Part shown: piece after piece, positions 29,685-39,165 of the stretch
Layout: each line of letters starts with the position of its first letter
Position numbering within the stretch: the first letter of the stretch is position 1
Source of the DNA: Rhodoferax sp.
GTDB taxonomy: Bacteria > Pseudomonadota > Gammaproteobacteria > Burkholderiales > Burkholderiaceae_C
Assembly (NCBI GenBank): GCA_003133245.1
Contig: PKWM01000030.1
Span: 1-64,000, forward strand
Length of the DNA: 64,000 nucleotides
Direction of reading: 5' to 3'
Position numbers and translations under genes: made by a program
The notes under the pieces: generated by a model
Database searches by the model: none
The model's input: the letters and a program-made list of their open reading frames with translations, nothing else
What the model was told of the DNA's origin: nothing

Positions 29685-30500
29685 TCATGCCAGCTTAAGC
29701 ACGTCAAACATGTCGAACAGGCCGGCCTTTTGGTCTTTCAAAAAACGCACGGCGCGCAGGCTGCCTTGGGCATAGGTTGCACGGCTTGATGACTTGTGCG
29801 TAATCTCAATACGCTCGCCGGTACCGGCAAACAACACGGTGTGGTCGCCCACGATATCGCCGCCGCGAATCGAGGTAAAACCAATGCTGGCGGGGTCGCG
29901 CTCGCCGGTGATGCCGTGACGGTCATAGACGGCGCAAGCCTTGAGATCACGCCCGCTGGCCTTGGCAATCACTTCACCCATTTTGAGCGCGGTGCCCGAG
30001 GGTGCATCGACCTTGTGGCGATGGTGCGCCTCGATGATTTCAATGTCGTAATCGCTGGCCAGCGCCTTGGCCGCCATTTCAAGCAGCTTGAGCGTAACGT
30101 TCACGCCGACACTCATATTGGGTGCCATCACTATGGCAATGTCATGGGCGGCGCTGGCGATTTCAGCCTGTTGCGCCGCGCTAAAACCGGTAGTGCCAAT
30201 CACCATCTTGAGGCCTAATTCACGGCACACCCGTAAATGAACCAAAGTGCCTTCAGGCCGGGTGAAATCTATCAAGGTCTGGGCGTTTGCCAATCCAGCC
30301 TGCAAGTCGGCCGTGATCATCACAGCGCTTGTTCGCCCGAGGAAGGCCATCGCATCGGTGCCAAGGGTGGTGCTGCCCACAAGGTCAAGCGCACCAACCA
30401 GCTCACAGTCAGCAGACGCTGCAACGGCTTGAATCAACATCTGCCCCATCCGTCCGGATGCGCCAGCGACCGCGACACGATGAGTCATGGTTTCATTCAT
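29685..30500 (-). CDS. dapB: 4-hydroxy-tetrahydrodipicolinate reductase
   Basis: NAD(P)H-dependent enzyme of 271 residues in the diaminopimelate/lysine pathway. The Rossmann start is [12 protein letters not shown]; the catalytic region reads [16 protein letters not shown], with the His and Lys of the active site, and [22 protein letters not shown] lies in the substrate domain. ATG 30500 and ATG 30488 are both possible starts. The gene sits between bamE (19 bases upstream) and exbB (7 bases downstream), the order usual in this family of organisms. Confidence 0.96.
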   Translation of the reverse strand: MNETMTHRVAVAGASGRMGQMLIQAVAASADCELVGALDLVGSTTLGTDAMAFLGRTSAVMITADLQAGLANAQTLIDFTRPEGTLVHLRVCRELGLKMVIGTTGFSAAQQAEIASAAHDIAIVMAPNMSVGVNVTLKLLEMAAKALASDYDIEIIEAHHRHKVDAPSGTALKMGEVIAKASGRDLKACAVYDRHGITGERDPASIGFTSIRGGDIVGDHTVLFAGTGERIEITHKSSSRATYAQGSLRAVRFLKDQKAGLFDMFDVLKLA

Positions 30501-30519
30501 GGTGCAAGACCTGCCACGG

Positions 30520-31062
30520 TCAACGGCCAGTGCTCTCCAGCGGCGGGTAACTCGTGGGCAGCGGTGGCAACGGTTGGGGCTCGACCACTTTGGCCGGCGG
30601 CGGTAGCTGCTTCAAACTCTCTTCGGTCATCTCAAGCACGGGCACCTTGCCCATCTGCCGCCCTGAATCGAGCGAAGCCACAAACTCGGCTTCAGTGGGC
30701 AAAGCGTCGGCTTCAATCCGCTCCAGCACATCAGCTTTGAAATACACCGTAACTTTGCGTGCTTGCGGTGCCAGACCCTGGCGCCTGAAGGTGAAAACAT
30801 AATCCCAGCGATCAGCGTGAAAAACACTGGTCAACAAGGGTGTGCCCAAAATATCTCGAACCTGCATGCGGCTCATGCCGGGCTTGATCGCCTCTGCTTG
30901 TTCCCTGGACACAAAATTACCCTGCACGATGTCTATTTTGTAGGGTGTGACCAGCCCGGCAATATGGGTACTGGCCGTGTTGAGGCCACCACAGCCCGGC
31001 AGACTCGCGCTGGCGGCGAGAAGCAAACTCAAACAGGCATGACGAGGTTGATAATCAAACAT
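30520..31062 (-). CDS. bamE: Outer-membrane protein assembly factor BamE
   Basis: Small lipoprotein (about 180 residues) of the BAM complex that inserts beta-barrel proteins. ATG 31062 gives [20 protein letters not shown] then lipobox LPGC. The SmpA/OmlA domain follows, with [22 protein letters not shown] and [10 protein letters not shown], ending around residue 115. A Pro-rich C-terminal tail (about 140-180) is longer than in E. coli BamE. It is divergent from fur, an arrangement conserved in betaproteobacteria, and heads the operon running to holA. Confidence 0.94.
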   Translation of the reverse strand: MFDYQPRHACLSLLLAASASLPGCGGLNTASTHIAGLVTPYKIDIVQGNFVSREQAEAIKPGMSRMQVRDILGTPLLTSVFHADRWDYVFTFRRQGLAPQARKVTVYFKADVLERIEADALPTEAEFVASLDSGRQMGKVPVLEMTEESLKQLPPPAKVVEPQPLPPLPTSYPPLESTGR

Positions 31063-31150
31063 AGGTTGTGAGCGATGTAGCGATATGATCGAGTCATTGT
31101 ACCGGCTACGTGGGCAATGGTGCCTGCCCTGGGAATGGAGAAAGACCTTG
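31063..31150. promoter_or_regulatory. Divergent bamE/fur promoter region
   Basis: This 88-base gap must hold both promoters. Candidate -10 hexamers are TATGAT (31084-31089, plus strand, for fur) and TACAAT (complement of 31096-31101, minus strand, for bamE). Matching -35 boxes at standard spacing are weak. No convincing Fur box was found. Confidence 0.3.
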
Positions 31151-31585
31151 ATGGCCCCCGTTAATGAGCTTAAAAGCACTGGACTCAAGACCACCTTGCC
31201 ACGGATGAAAATCCTGGAACTATTTCAGAAGGGTGCGCAGCGCCACATGACGGCCGACGATGTTTTTCGGGTTTTGCTGGAGGATCGCTCGGATGTCGGT
31301 TTGGCCACCATCTATCGCGTTTTGGCGCAGTTCGAGCAAGCCGATATTTTGGTTCGTAGTCATTTTGAGAGCGGCAAGGCGGTTTATGAACTCAACGAGG
31401 GGCAGCACCACGACCATCTGGTATGCCTCGACTGCGGCAAGGTGGAGGAGTTTTACGATCGCGAAATTGAAAAACGTCAGCATACGGTGGCCAAAACCAA
31501 GGGCTTTGCCATTGCCGACCACGCTTTGAGCCTTTACGCCCATTGCATCAAGGACGAATGCCCCAACCGAGGCGTCACCCCTTGA
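31151..31585 (+). CDS. fur: Ferric uptake regulator Fur
   Basis: DNA-binding metal-responsive repressor of 144 residues, the only intact plus-strand gene here. ATG 31151 is chosen because GGAGAAAG lies just upstream; the frame extends further back to 31085 without family similarity. The winged helix spans about 8-80 with LPRMKILELF and DVGLATIYRVLAQF. Metal ligands are visible as HHDHL (86-90) and CLDC (Cys92, Cys95), then Cys132 and Cys137 in CIKDEC. It should control iron uptake and possibly the ExbBD-type genes across the divergent promoter. Confidence 0.96.
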   Translation: MAPVNELKSTGLKTTLPRMKILELFQKGAQRHMTADDVFRVLLEDRSDVGLATIYRVLAQFEQADILVRSHFESGKAVYELNEGQHHDHLVCLDCGKVEEFYDREIEKRQHTVAKTKGFAIADHALSLYAHCIKDECPNRGVTP

Positions 31586-32022
31586 ATTGATATCCAGCAT
31601 GTGTGGGCCGAAGGCGACGCAGTGGGTGGCTCCGCAGCCGGGCGGTGGCACACGCCGCCGTTCGTGTCACCCAGCCTTCGGCCTCCTTCTTTACCTCACT
31701 TTGGCATGTACCCCCACCCTGCTGCTCAGAAGTGTCGACTTGGTTTTTTGAACTCGAACTCGAACCCGAATACCAATTCACCGGGATCGGGCTGTCTGGG
31801 TGTTCTGCGTAGGTAAAGGAGGAGCCCGCAAGGGCGGGGGACACGAAGCAGAGCATCCAGGCAGCCTGATCCAGCGCAAATCGGGCTGCCTGGGTGTTCT
31901 GCGTAGGTAGAGGAGGCCGCGGGCCGGGGGACAACCGCAGCGCTGAGCGCCCCAGCGGCCTGATCCTCACCACATGCCGGGCGGGGTTTGGCCTGTCATC
32001 ATTTTGGAAAAGAGCTATAGGC
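31586..32022. other. Gene-free stretch between fur and hprK
   Basis: About 440 bases separating convergent fur and hprK. A minus-strand frame (31575-32141) crosses it but overlaps hprK, has no family features and simply translates repeats, so it is not a gene. The stretch holds a CGAACTCGAACCCGAA microrepeat near 31750-31770 and two copies of a roughly 94-base tandem repeat. No typical terminator with a U-run was recognised. Confidence 0.6.
31786..31975. repeat. Two tandem copies of a roughly 94-bp GC-rich repeat
   Basis: Bases 31786-31822 and 31880-31916 match at 35 of 37 positions, both containing GGGTGTTCTGCGTAGGTA. Similarity continues at lower level through GGGGGACA and on to CCTGATCC in each copy, giving a unit of about 94 bases repeated twice. 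A 10-bp hairpin, CCAGGCAGCC (31857-31866) with GGCTGCCTGG (31884-31893), bridges the unit boundary and may act as a bidirectional terminator between fur and hprK. Confidence 0.75.
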
Positions 32023-32979
32023 TCATTCGTTCGCCGCTGCGGCCATGGCTTTGTGGTGGCGTTCAACAAACTCCTGATAAGTATCGATACCGCGCAATTG
32101 AAGAATCGTGTTCCTGACAGCCGCTTCCACCAGCACCGCAATGTTGCGACCGGCCACCACTTGAATCACAACTTTTTGCACCGGGACACCAAGCACGTCC
32201 TGCGTTAGCGGTTCATAGGGGATGCGTTCATATTCACGCTCCATGGTTTCGCGGCGAATCAGATGCACGATAAGCTTGAGCCGCATTTTTCGCCGAACCG
32301 CTGTTTCACCAAAAATGGCCCGGATATCAAGCAGGCCAATACCACGGAGCTCCAGCAGGTTCATCAGCAATTCGGGGCAACGCCCTTCGATCGTGTCCTG
32401 ATTGATACGGTACAGATCGACTGCATCATCGGCGACCAGGCCGTTGCCACGCGAGATCAGTTCCAGCCCGAGCTCGCTTTTGCCCAGGCCGGATTCTCCA
32501 GTGATCAGCACGCCCATACCCAAGATATCCATGAACACACCATGCACCGAGCTGCGATCAGCAAAATGCTTGGACAAATAAGCGCGCAACAAATCATTCA
32601 CCAGAGCCGATGCGCCCTGCGTGGCAAACATGGGAATTTGGGCCTTTTCGCACATCGACAACAAGGCGGCAGGCGCGATCTGTCCGTCAGCCAACACCAG
32701 CGCCGGAGGCTCCAGCGTGACAATACGGGCAACCCGGCGCTCGCAATCTTCGGGCGTGGCGTTGGTGAGGTAGGCAATCTCGCGTTCGCCCAGGATTTGA
32801 ACGCGATAAGGATGAATGTAATTGAGGTAACCCGCCAGATCAGCACCGGAGCGGGCAGCACTCACTGCAACTTCGTCAAAACGGCGCTCTGAGGCACCCA
32901 GACCCGCCAGCCACTCCCACTTCAACGTGTCACGAAATTCCTCGAACAACACATTGGCGCTAACAACCGTAGGTTTCAT
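32023..32979 (-). CDS. hprK: HPr kinase/phosphorylase
   Basis: Bifunctional enzyme of 318 residues that phosphorylates and dephosphorylates a serine of HPr. The C-terminal catalytic domain has the P-loop GESGLGKSE (161-169) and the upstream SVHG with catalytic His146. The HprK signature follows in [25 protein letters not shown] sequence around 207-227. The N-terminal domain (1-130) has the usual MurF-like fold sequence. In betaproteobacteria it acts in the nitrogen-related PTS rather than sugar uptake. It is 30 bases after ptsN. Confidence 0.96.
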   Translation of the reverse strand: MKPTVVSANVLFEEFRDTLKWEWLAGLGASERRFDEVAVSAARSGADLAGYLNYIHPYRVQILGEREIAYLTNATPEDCERRVARIVTLEPPALVLADGQIAPAALLSMCEKAQIPMFATQGASALVNDLLRAYLSKHFADRSSVHGVFMDILGMGVLITGESGLGKSELGLELISRGNGLVADDAVDLYRINQDTIEGRCPELLMNLLELRGIGLLDIRAIFGETAVRRKMRLKLIVHLIRRETMEREYERIPYEPLTQDVLGVPVQKVVIQVVAGRNIAVLVEAAVRNTILQLRGIDTYQEFVERHHKAMAAAANE

Positions 32980-33009
32980 GACGAATCGATTGCCAGCAGA
33001 AAATTAAGC

Positions 33010-33477
33010 TCACGCCAGTTGCGTGGATTGCCAGTTTGCGATGAGGCTGTGCATCTCGGCAGCGCTTTCACTGGCGCTGATTTTTTCCCGCAAATCGGCA
33101 TCGCTGAGCATCTCGGCAATTTCCGACAGAATCTCCAGATGCTTTTGCGTTGCCGCTTCGGGCACCAGCAAAAAAATCAGCAAGCCAACCGGCTGCTCGT
33201 CAGGCGCATCAAAGCCAATCGGCTTTGCCAACTGGAGTACCGCTGCCATCGGTGCCTTGAGGCCCTTGATGCGACCATGCGGAATGGCCACACTGTGGCC
33301 CAGACCGGTTGAGCCCAGGCGTTCCCTGGAAAACAAACTGTCAGTGACCAACGAGCGACTCAGGCCATGCAGGTTTTCGAACAGCAATCCGGCTTCTTCA
33401 AAAGCCCTCTTTTTGCTGGTGGCATCAACATGCACCAACACTTGCGCTACGGAGAGGATGGAGGCGAGACGATTCAT
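33010..33477 (-). CDS. ptsN: Nitrogen-regulatory PTS protein EIIA-Ntr
   Basis: Cytoplasmic regulator of 155 residues that receives phosphate from NPr/HPr. The phosphorylated histidine is visible in GLGHSVAIPHGRI (His67). The overall PTS_EIIA_2 pattern is complete, including DEQPVGLLIFLLVPE and HLEILSEIAEML. It lies between hpf (137 bases upstream) and hprK, matching the conserved hpf-ptsN-hprK block. It likely controls potassium transport, phosphate or nitrogen responses. A kup gene lies 10 kb away, but no direct link can be shown. Confidence 0.95.
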   Translation of the reverse strand: MNRLASILSVAQVLVHVDATSKKRAFEEAGLLFENLHGLSRSLVTDSLFSRERLGSTGLGHSVAIPHGRIKGLKAPMAAVLQLAKPIGFDAPDEQPVGLLIFLLVPEAATQKHLEILSEIAEMLSDADLREKISASESAAEMHSLIANWQSTQLA

Positions 33478-33614
33478 AATTTAGTGCGCGATTATGTACC
33501 TAATTTAATCAGCTCATCTGATCGGTCGGGGACAAAACTAGCTTGCTCTGCCCACCAGGTACAACGAAGCCGTTCACTCAGGTGGACGGCTTGCTGGCAC
33601 TTCAACTGGAACCG

Positions 33615-33944
33615 TCACATCAAACGTTTTGACGCCTCGTGATGATGACTTTGCAAACGATCCTTGTGCCGGACCACCTGCCGATCAAGAATGTCAACCA
33701 GTTCATCCACGGCGGCATACAGATCGGCGTGCGCGCACTCGGCAAACATGTCGGTGCCTTTGACGTGAATATTGCACTCTGCCTTTTGTCTTAGTTCCTT
33801 TTCCTTCGGCTTTTCCACGGTAAGAATCACTTTGACATCAACCACCTGATCAAAATGTCGCTTTATTCGATCCAGCTTGGTCGTAACGTAACTGCGCAGG
33901 GCTGGAGTGACCTCGAGGTGGTGACCGCTAATCGTCAAATTCAT
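33615..33944 (-). CDS. hpf: Ribosome hibernation promoting factor (short HPF/RaiA family)
   Basis: Ribosome-binding protein of 109 residues that stabilises inactive 100S dimers in stationary phase. It starts [20 protein letters not shown] and contains [19 protein letters not shown] and [18 protein letters not shown], the standard HPF sequence without the long-form C-terminal domain. A perfect AGGAGG lies 7 bases before the ATG. In most proteobacteria rpoN lies directly upstream; here the upstream neighbour is the leucine-catabolism operon, separated by a terminator. Confidence 0.95.
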   Translation of the reverse strand: MNLTISGHHLEVTPALRSYVTTKLDRIKRHFDQVVDVKVILTVEKPKEKELRQKAECNIHVKGTDMFAECAHADLYAAVDELVDILDRQVVRHKDRLQSHHHEASKRLM

Positions 33945-34051
33945 ATATTTCCTCCTGTAGCTCTCGGGGTTGAAAAAGCTGCCGACTCACTGTAGGCAGC
34001 CCATAAAGTTGGTATTAAAAATATAGTTCCAACGCGGCAACTATGCCCCGT

Positions 34052-34078
34052 AAAAACGGGAAAAGCAATTCTTTTCCC
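34052..34078 (-). terminator. Intrinsic terminator of the liuBCD operon
   Basis: Read on the minus strand, GGGAAAAG-AATTG-CTTTTCCC (34078-34058) is an 8-bp perfect stem with a 5-base loop, followed at once by GTTTTT (34057-34052). It starts 8 bases after the stop codon of the biotin-carrying subunit gene. This is a classical rho-independent terminator and separates the liu operon from hpf. Confidence 0.85.
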
Positions 34079-34085
34079 TACCACC

Positions 34086-36140
34086 TTACAACAAACACGG
34101 TTTTACCTTGAGTAACTCAGCCCCTTCAGGCACCTGGTCACCCGGTGCATAAAGCAATTCGGCGACCACGCCGTCGATCGGCGCGGCAATCGTGTGTTCC
34201 ATTTTCATGGCGTCCAGCACCGCCAGGGTCTGACCGCGTTTAACCGAATCGCCGACCATGACCGCAAACGACACCACCTTGCCGGGCATAGGTGCCGTCA
34301 GATGACCGCTTTCGTCCGTGGTTTCACCGGCATGGGCCAATGCATCAACCGCGATGATCTGGGTTGCACCGCGCGGCGTAAACACGTGGACTACAACACC
34401 ATTTTGATAGACATTGACAATCTGGCGTTGCGCTCCGAAGCGTACATCAATACCGTTTGTCACCGGCACAAACGAGAACGCCCCGAGCTCCTGCAACAGC
34501 GCTAACTGGAGCGTGCCATCGTGCAGGGTTGTCAATTGCGCTGTATGCGGCTGGCTTGAAAATTGGTAGTCGAAGCGGCGGGTACTGGGCCCGTGAGAGC
34601 GCCAGCCATCGCGGCGGGACCACGGGTCCAGCCAACCCGAGCGCTTGACACTTTTTGCTTCATCGGTTTTTTCCTGAAGCAAGGCGTGGGCAATGGCAGC
34701 GGCTACGGCCAGCGCCAATCCGACCGTTTCCTGCTTGAACAGATGCGCCGCTTCACGCTCAATCAGCGCCGTATCGAGATCGGCCTGCACAAAGGATGGG
34801 CTTTGCGCGACCCGGCGTAAAAACTGGACGTTGTTGTTGATGCCGACAATATGGGTGTGGGCCAGAGCGGTATCGAGCCGGGCCAGCGCTTGCTCGCGGT
34901 TGTCGCCATGCACGATCAACTTGGCCAGCATGGAGTCATAGAACGGGCTGATGGTGTCGCCTTGACGCACGCCGGAATCGACCCGGACCGCTTGGGTGGC
35001 GTGCTGCTGAAGTTCCAGGTTAGGCCAGAGGAATTCAACACAAGGTGGCAATCGATACGCCTGCAAGGTGCCGGTGGCCGGAAGGTAATTGTTGTCCGGG
35101 TTCTCAGCGCAGATACGCGCTTCGATCGCGTGGCCGACAATTTTTAGCTGATCCTGTCGCAACGGCAAGGACTCGCCGCTGGCCACGCGCAGTTGCCACT
35201 CCACCAGGTCCTGCCCGGTAATCGCTTCTGTCACCGGATGCTCCACTTGCAAGCGGGTGTTCATTTCCATGAAAAAGAAATTCATGGCACCGTCTGCACC
35301 CTGTTCCACGATGAACTCGACCGTGCCGGCACCGACGTAATGGACGGCGCGGGCAGCGGCTACCGCCGCTTCGCCCATTTGCTGGCGCAGCGCGGGTCTC
35401 ATACCCGGTGCCGGCGCTTCTTCCAGGACTTTTTGGTGGCGACGCTGCACCGAACAGTCGCGCTCAAACAAATGCACGTAATTGCCCTGGCTGTCGCCAA
35501 ACACCTGGATTTCGATGTGCCGTGGGCGCTGTACGTATTTTTCTATCAACACCGCGTCATTGCCAAAGCTGTTGACGGCCTCGCGCTGGCAACTGGCCAG
35601 GGCAGCGGCAAAGTCGTCCGGGCGCTCGACCAGCCGCATGCCCTTGCCGCCGCCACCGGCGCTGGCTTTAATCAGCACCGGGTAACCAATGGCAGCAGCC
35701 TCACGCTGGAGCAGCGCCGCGTCTTGATCCGCTCCGTGGTAGCCCGGTATCAGCGGTACACCGGCCAGACCCATCAGCCGTTTGGACTCGGCCTTGAGCC
35801 CCATGGCTTTGATCGCCGCAGCGGGTGGACCGATAAATACCAGACCGGCATCGCAACAAGCTTGTGCAAAGACAGCGTTTTCACTCAAAAAACCATAGCC
35901 GGGGTGGATTGCCTGGGCACCCGTAGCCTGGGCCGCCTCGATGATTTTTTCCCAGTGTAAGTAGCTGTCTTTGGGCGCACTGGCACCGATATAAACCGCC
36001 TCGTCACAGGCGCTGACGTGTTTGGCGTTGGCGTCGGCATCGGAATAAACCGCGACCGTTTTGATCGCCAGGCGCGCCGCTGTGGCCGCCACCCGGCAGG
36101 CAATCTCGCCCCGGTTGGCAATCAATATCTTTTTAAACAT
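34086..36140 (-). CDS. liuD: Methylcrotonyl-CoA carboxylase biotin-carboxylase/biotin-carrier subunit
   Basis: ATP- and bicarbonate-dependent biotin carboxylase of 684 residues that, with LiuB, converts 3-methylcrotonyl-CoA to 3-methylglutaconyl-CoA in leucine breakdown. The N-terminal domain starts MFKKILIANRGEIACRVAATA. The ATP-grasp domain shows KASAGGGGKGMR, EKYVQRPRHIEIQVFGD and EMNTRLQVEHPVTE. The C-terminal biotinyl domain has DAMKMEHT, with biotin-accepting Lys646. Family members also act on acetyl- or propionyl-CoA; the leucine role rests on the adjacent hydratase and carboxyltransferase and on the LiuR-like operator. Confidence 0.9.
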   Translation of the reverse strand: MFKKILIANRGEIACRVAATAARLAIKTVAVYSDADANAKHVSACDEAVYIGASAPKDSYLHWEKIIEAAQATGAQAIHPGYGFLSENAVFAQACCDAGLVFIGPPAAAIKAMGLKAESKRLMGLAGVPLIPGYHGADQDAALLQREAAAIGYPVLIKASAGGGGKGMRLVERPDDFAAALASCQREAVNSFGNDAVLIEKYVQRPRHIEIQVFGDSQGNYVHLFERDCSVQRRHQKVLEEAPAPGMRPALRQQMGEAAVAAARAVHYVGAGTVEFIVEQGADGAMNFFFMEMNTRLQVEHPVTEAITGQDLVEWQLRVASGESLPLRQDQLKIVGHAIEARICAENPDNNYLPATGTLQAYRLPPCVEFLWPNLELQQHATQAVRVDSGVRQGDTISPFYDSMLAKLIVHGDNREQALARLDTALAHTHIVGINNNVQFLRRVAQSPSFVQADLDTALIEREAAHLFKQETVGLALAVAAAIAHALLQEKTDEAKSVKRSGWLDPWSRRDGWRSHGPSTRRFDYQFSSQPHTAQLTTLHDGTLQLALLQELGAFSFVPVTNGIDVRFGAQRQIVNVYQNGVVVHVFTPRGATQIIAVDALAHAGETTDESGHLTAPMPGKVVSFAVMVGDSVKRGQTLAVLDAMKMEHTIAAPIDGVVAELLYAPGDQVPEGAELLKVKPCLL

Positions 36141-36149
36141 GCTTGTTTC

Positions 36150-36947
36150 CTATATCCAATCGGTTGGGGACAGAGTCAACCAATTGGGCTTGCGCTTTTG
36201 CAGGAAGGACTGCACGCCTTCCTTGCCTTCGGCGCTGGCGCGGATATTGGCAATGCCGGCCACGGTGTGGGCAATCAATGGCGCGTCGATGTCTCGTCCG
36301 GCCACGTCGTGCAACAGCGTTTTTCCAACGCGCACGGCATTCGGACCGGCACTCAGCAAGGCCTTGACGAGTTCAGCCACCTTGGCATCGAGCTGATCCG
36401 CGCTCACCACTTCATGCACAAAACCAATGCGCCGGGCCTCGGCCGCACTGAAGCGTTCGGCCGTCAAGAAATAGCGGTGCGCCGCGCGCGCCCCCATGGC
36501 CCGCAACACATACGGGCTGATGGTAGAAGGGCACAGGCCGAGCTTGACTTCACTCAGGCAAAAGTTGGCGCTGTCGACGCTCACTGCCATATCGCACGCC
36601 GCCACCAACCCGATGCCACCGGCATAGACGTCACCCTGGATGCGGGCAATGGTGGGCTTGGGGCAGGTGTAAATCACGCGCAGCATTTCAGCCATCGTCG
36701 CGGCATCCGTCAGATTCTCAGCCTGCGTGTAGTCGGCCATGCGGCGCATCCAGTTCAGATCGGCACCGGCGCAAAAAGCCGGGCCTTCTCCAGCCAGCAC
36801 AATGACGCGCACCTGCGGGTTTTGGCCCAACTGGGTGAAGGCCTGCGTGAGCTCCGTAATCACCTCATCGTTAAAGGCATTGCGAACCTCGGGGCGGTTC
36901 AGTGTCACCTTGCTAACCGGGCCATGTGTGATCGCTAGTGTGGGCAT
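36150..36947 (-). CDS. liuC: Methylglutaconyl-CoA hydratase (enoyl-CoA hydratase family)
   Basis: Crotonase-fold enzyme of 265 residues, probably hydrating 3-methylglutaconyl-CoA to HMG-CoA. The oxyanion-hole motifs are AGEGPAFCAGADLNWM (about 51-66) and IQGDVYAGGIGLVAACDMAV (about 104-123); LSEVKLGLCPSTISPYV follows with the catalytic Glu region. The gene lies 9 bases before liuD and 63 after liuB, the order usual for liu operons. A generic enoyl-CoA hydratase is the alternative, made unlikely by the neighbours. Confidence 0.88.
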   Translation of the reverse strand: MPTLAITHGPVSKVTLNRPEVRNAFNDEVITELTQAFTQLGQNPQVRVIVLAGEGPAFCAGADLNWMRRMADYTQAENLTDAATMAEMLRVIYTCPKPTIARIQGDVYAGGIGLVAACDMAVSVDSANFCLSEVKLGLCPSTISPYVLRAMGARAAHRYFLTAERFSAAEARRIGFVHEVVSADQLDAKVAELVKALLSAGPNAVRVGKTLLHDVAGRDIDAPLIAHTVAGIANIRASAEGKEGVQSFLQKRKPNWLTLSPTDWI

Positions 36948-37010
36948 GTTTTAGTCCTTGCAAAACCAGGAATTGTCAACAAAGTGCATGAAATACATTG
37001 ACCGTACACA

Positions 37011-38633
37011 CTACATGCGGAAAAGTCCGAACCTGGTCTCCTCAATCGGCGCATTGCGTGTCGCCGAGAGGCCCAGGCCCAACACGCGGCGCGTGTCGGC
37101 CGGGTCGATGATGCCGTCATCCCACAGGCGCGCCGTGGCGTAGTAGGGGTGGCCCTGTGCCTCATACTGGTCGCGAATCGGGGCTTTGAAATCTTCTTCT
37201 TCCGCCGCACTCCACTGACCACCATTGGCCTCAATGCCGTCACGCCGTACGGTGGCCAGCACGCTGGCGGCTTGCTCGCCACCCATGACGGAAATTCGTG
37301 CATTGGGCCACATCCATAAGAACCGCGGACTGTACGCGCGGCCACACATGCCGTAGTTTCCAGCACCGAAACTGCCACCGATGATGATGGTGAATTTTGG
37401 CACGGCAGCACAAGCTACCGCCGTCACCATCTTGGCCCCGTTGCGTGCGATGCCTTCGTTCTCGTACTTGCGCCCCACCATGAAACCCGTGATATTTTGC
37501 AAAAAAACCAATGGAATCTTGCGTTGACAACAAAGCTCAACAAAATGCGCACCTTTGAGCGCCGACTCGCTGAACAGAATGCCGTTGTTGGCAACAATGC
37601 CCACCGGCATCCCTTCGATGTGAGCAAAGCCGCACACCAGCGTGGTGCCAAAGCGCGCCTTGAACTCGTGAAACTCTGACGAATCGACGATGCGGGCGAT
37701 GATTTCGCGCACGTCATAGGGCTGACGGGTGTTGACGGGAATCACGCCGTAGAGCTCTTCATTTGCAAACAAGGGGGCAGCGGAGGTTTTATCCCCCGGG
37801 CTTGAACCCTTGCTGGTGTTTAAATTTCGCACTGCGGTGCGCGCCAGTGAGAGCGCATGCAAGTCGTTTTGCGCCAGATGATCGGCCACACCCGAGAGCC
37901 GTGTATGCACATCGCCACCGCCCAGGTCTTCAGCGCTGACGACTTCGCCAGTGGCCGCTTTCACCAGCGGTGGCCCGCCCAAAAAAATCGTGCCCTGATT
38001 TTTGACGATGATGGTCTCATCGCTCATGGCGGGCACATAGGCACCGCCTGCAGTACAACTGCCCATCACCACGGCGATTTGGGCCAGCCCCTGCGCACTC
38101 ATATTGGCCTGGTTAAAAAAGATGCGCCCGAAATGATCACGGTCCGGAAACACCTCGTCCTGGGTCGGCAAGTTCGCGCCGCCCGAGTCCACCAGATAAA
38201 TACAGTTCAGATGATTTTGTTGAGCTATCTCTTGTGCGCGCAAATGCTTCTTGACCGTCATCGGGTAATAACTACCGCCTTTGACAGTGGCGTCGTTGCA
38301 GACAATCATGCAGTCCACGCCTTCAACCCGGCCTATGCCGGTAATGACCCCAGCGCTGGGCGCACCATCGCCGCCGTGACGATCCCGATACAAACCCAAC
38401 GCCGCCAGTGGCGAGAGTTCCAGAAACGGGGTGCCCGGGTCAAGCAACATCTGCACTCGTTCGCGTGGCAGCAGTTTGCCGCGCGCGCTGTGCTTGGCAC
38501 GCGCCACCTCGCCACCCCCCAGGGTGGCCTTGGCAATCTTGGCATTGAGGTCTTTCACCAGCGCACGCATGGCAGCAGCGTTGGCGGCAAAGTCGGCCGA
38601 GCGGGTGTTGAGTTTGGTTTCCAAAACAGGCAT
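37011..38633 (-). CDS. liuB: Methylcrotonyl-CoA carboxylase carboxyltransferase subunit
   Basis: Carboxyltransferase of about 540 residues moving the carboxyl group from biotin to 3-methylcrotonyl-CoA. It begins [26 protein letters not shown] sequence at ATG 38633, the typical MccB start. The in-frame extension to 38816 reads through the operator palindrome and into the rhodanese gene, so it is not coding. Domain features are [41 protein letters not shown] and [26 protein letters not shown] motifs. It heads the operon liuB-liuC-liuD. Acyl-CoA dehydrogenase liuA and lyase liuE are not in the window. Confidence 0.92.
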   Translation of the reverse strand: MPVLETKLNTRSADFAANAAAMRALVKDLNAKIAKATLGGGEVARAKHSARGKLLPRERVQMLLDPGTPFLELSPLAALGLYRDRHGGDGAPSAGVITGIGRVEGVDCMIVCNDATVKGGSYYPMTVKKHLRAQEIAQQNHLNCIYLVDSGGANLPTQDEVFPDRDHFGRIFFNQANMSAQGLAQIAVVMGSCTAGGAYVPAMSDETIIVKNQGTIFLGGPPLVKAATGEVVSAEDLGGGDVHTRLSGVADHLAQNDLHALSLARTAVRNLNTSKGSSPGDKTSAAPLFANEELYGVIPVNTRQPYDVREIIARIVDSSEFHEFKARFGTTLVCGFAHIEGMPVGIVANNGILFSESALKGAHFVELCCQRKIPLVFLQNITGFMVGRKYENEGIARNGAKMVTAVACAAVPKFTIIIGGSFGAGNYGMCGRAYSPRFLWMWPNARISVMGGEQAASVLATVRRDGIEANGGQWSAAEEEDFKAPIRDQYEAQGHPYYATARLWDDGIIDPADTRRVLGLGLSATRNAPIEETRFGLFRM

Positions 38634-38649
38634 GATCGCCCCAAAAGAG

Positions 38650-38671
38650 TTGACGTTTACGTAAACGTCAA
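38650..38671. promoter_or_regulatory. LiuR-type operator
   Basis: A perfect 22-bp palindrome, TTGACGTTTAC followed by its exact inverse, lies 16 bases upstream of the liuB start. It agrees with the reported site for LiuR, the MerR-family repressor/activator of leucine and isovalerate catabolism in proteobacteria (consensus around GTTTACGTAAAC). Its place between the rhodanese and liuB genes fits control of liuBCD. A liuR gene itself is not in the window. Confidence 0.85.
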
Positions 38672-38712
38672 TTGTGACAGATTCAACCGACCGCGTTGGC
38701 AGTTTGTCCCGC

Positions 38713-39138
38713 TTACTCTGATTTTTTGTGACGCCGCGCCTTTTGATCTTCCAGCGTTTCGGTTGGTGCCCCCTGTTTTGTCCATTCAGCCCAGCCACCC
38801 TCAATATGCGCCACATTGGTCATGCCCATGTCTTGCAGCGCCTTGGCCGCCAACGCACTGCGCCAGCCAGCACCGCAAAATAAAATGAATTCCTTGGACT
38901 CATCTGCAAACAGCGGCTTGTGGTAGGGCGAAGCCGGATCGACCCAGAATTCGAGCATGCCGCGTGGCGCATGAAAAGCACCGAGCACGGTGCCTGCGGT
39001 TAATTCACGGATGTCGCGGATGTCGATAATCTGGGTGTGTGCATCGCTCAACCGTGCCTGTACTTGCGGCACCGAATAGGTTGTGACTTGAGCCATGGCT
39101 TCGGCCACAAGTTGTTGACAGTTTTTGGTAATTGGCAT
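38713..39138 (-). CDS. Rhodanese-like domain protein
   Basis: Single-domain rhodanese of 141 residues. The domain covers about 20-130, with [24 protein letters not shown] and the active-site loop [15 protein letters not shown], where Cys88 would carry a persulfide and Arg93 shapes the loop; HIEGGWAEW follows. It could transfer sulfur or act as a sulfide/thiol regulator. It is 28 bases after the FimV-like gene on the same strand and is followed by the LiuR site, so it probably belongs to a separate transcript from liuB. No specific partner is evident. Confidence 0.85.
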   Translation of the reverse strand: MPITKNCQQLVAEAMAQVTTYSVPQVQARLSDAHTQIIDIRDIRELTAGTVLGAFHAPRGMLEFWVDPASPYHKPLFADESKEFILFCGAGWRSALAAKALQDMGMTNVAHIEGGWAEWTKQGAPTETLEDQKARRHKKSE

Positions 39139-39165
39139 AGTGCGTCTCTGGAAATTTGAATTTGC

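Noticed and set aside
31575-32141. Minus-strand 188-codon frame between fur and hprK
   Set aside because: It overlaps the hprK end, has no family features and is a translation of the tandem repeats.
32023-33477. HprK/EIIA as part of a sugar PTS
   Set aside because: No sugar permease, HPr or enzyme I gene is linked; the EIIA is of the nitrogen type.
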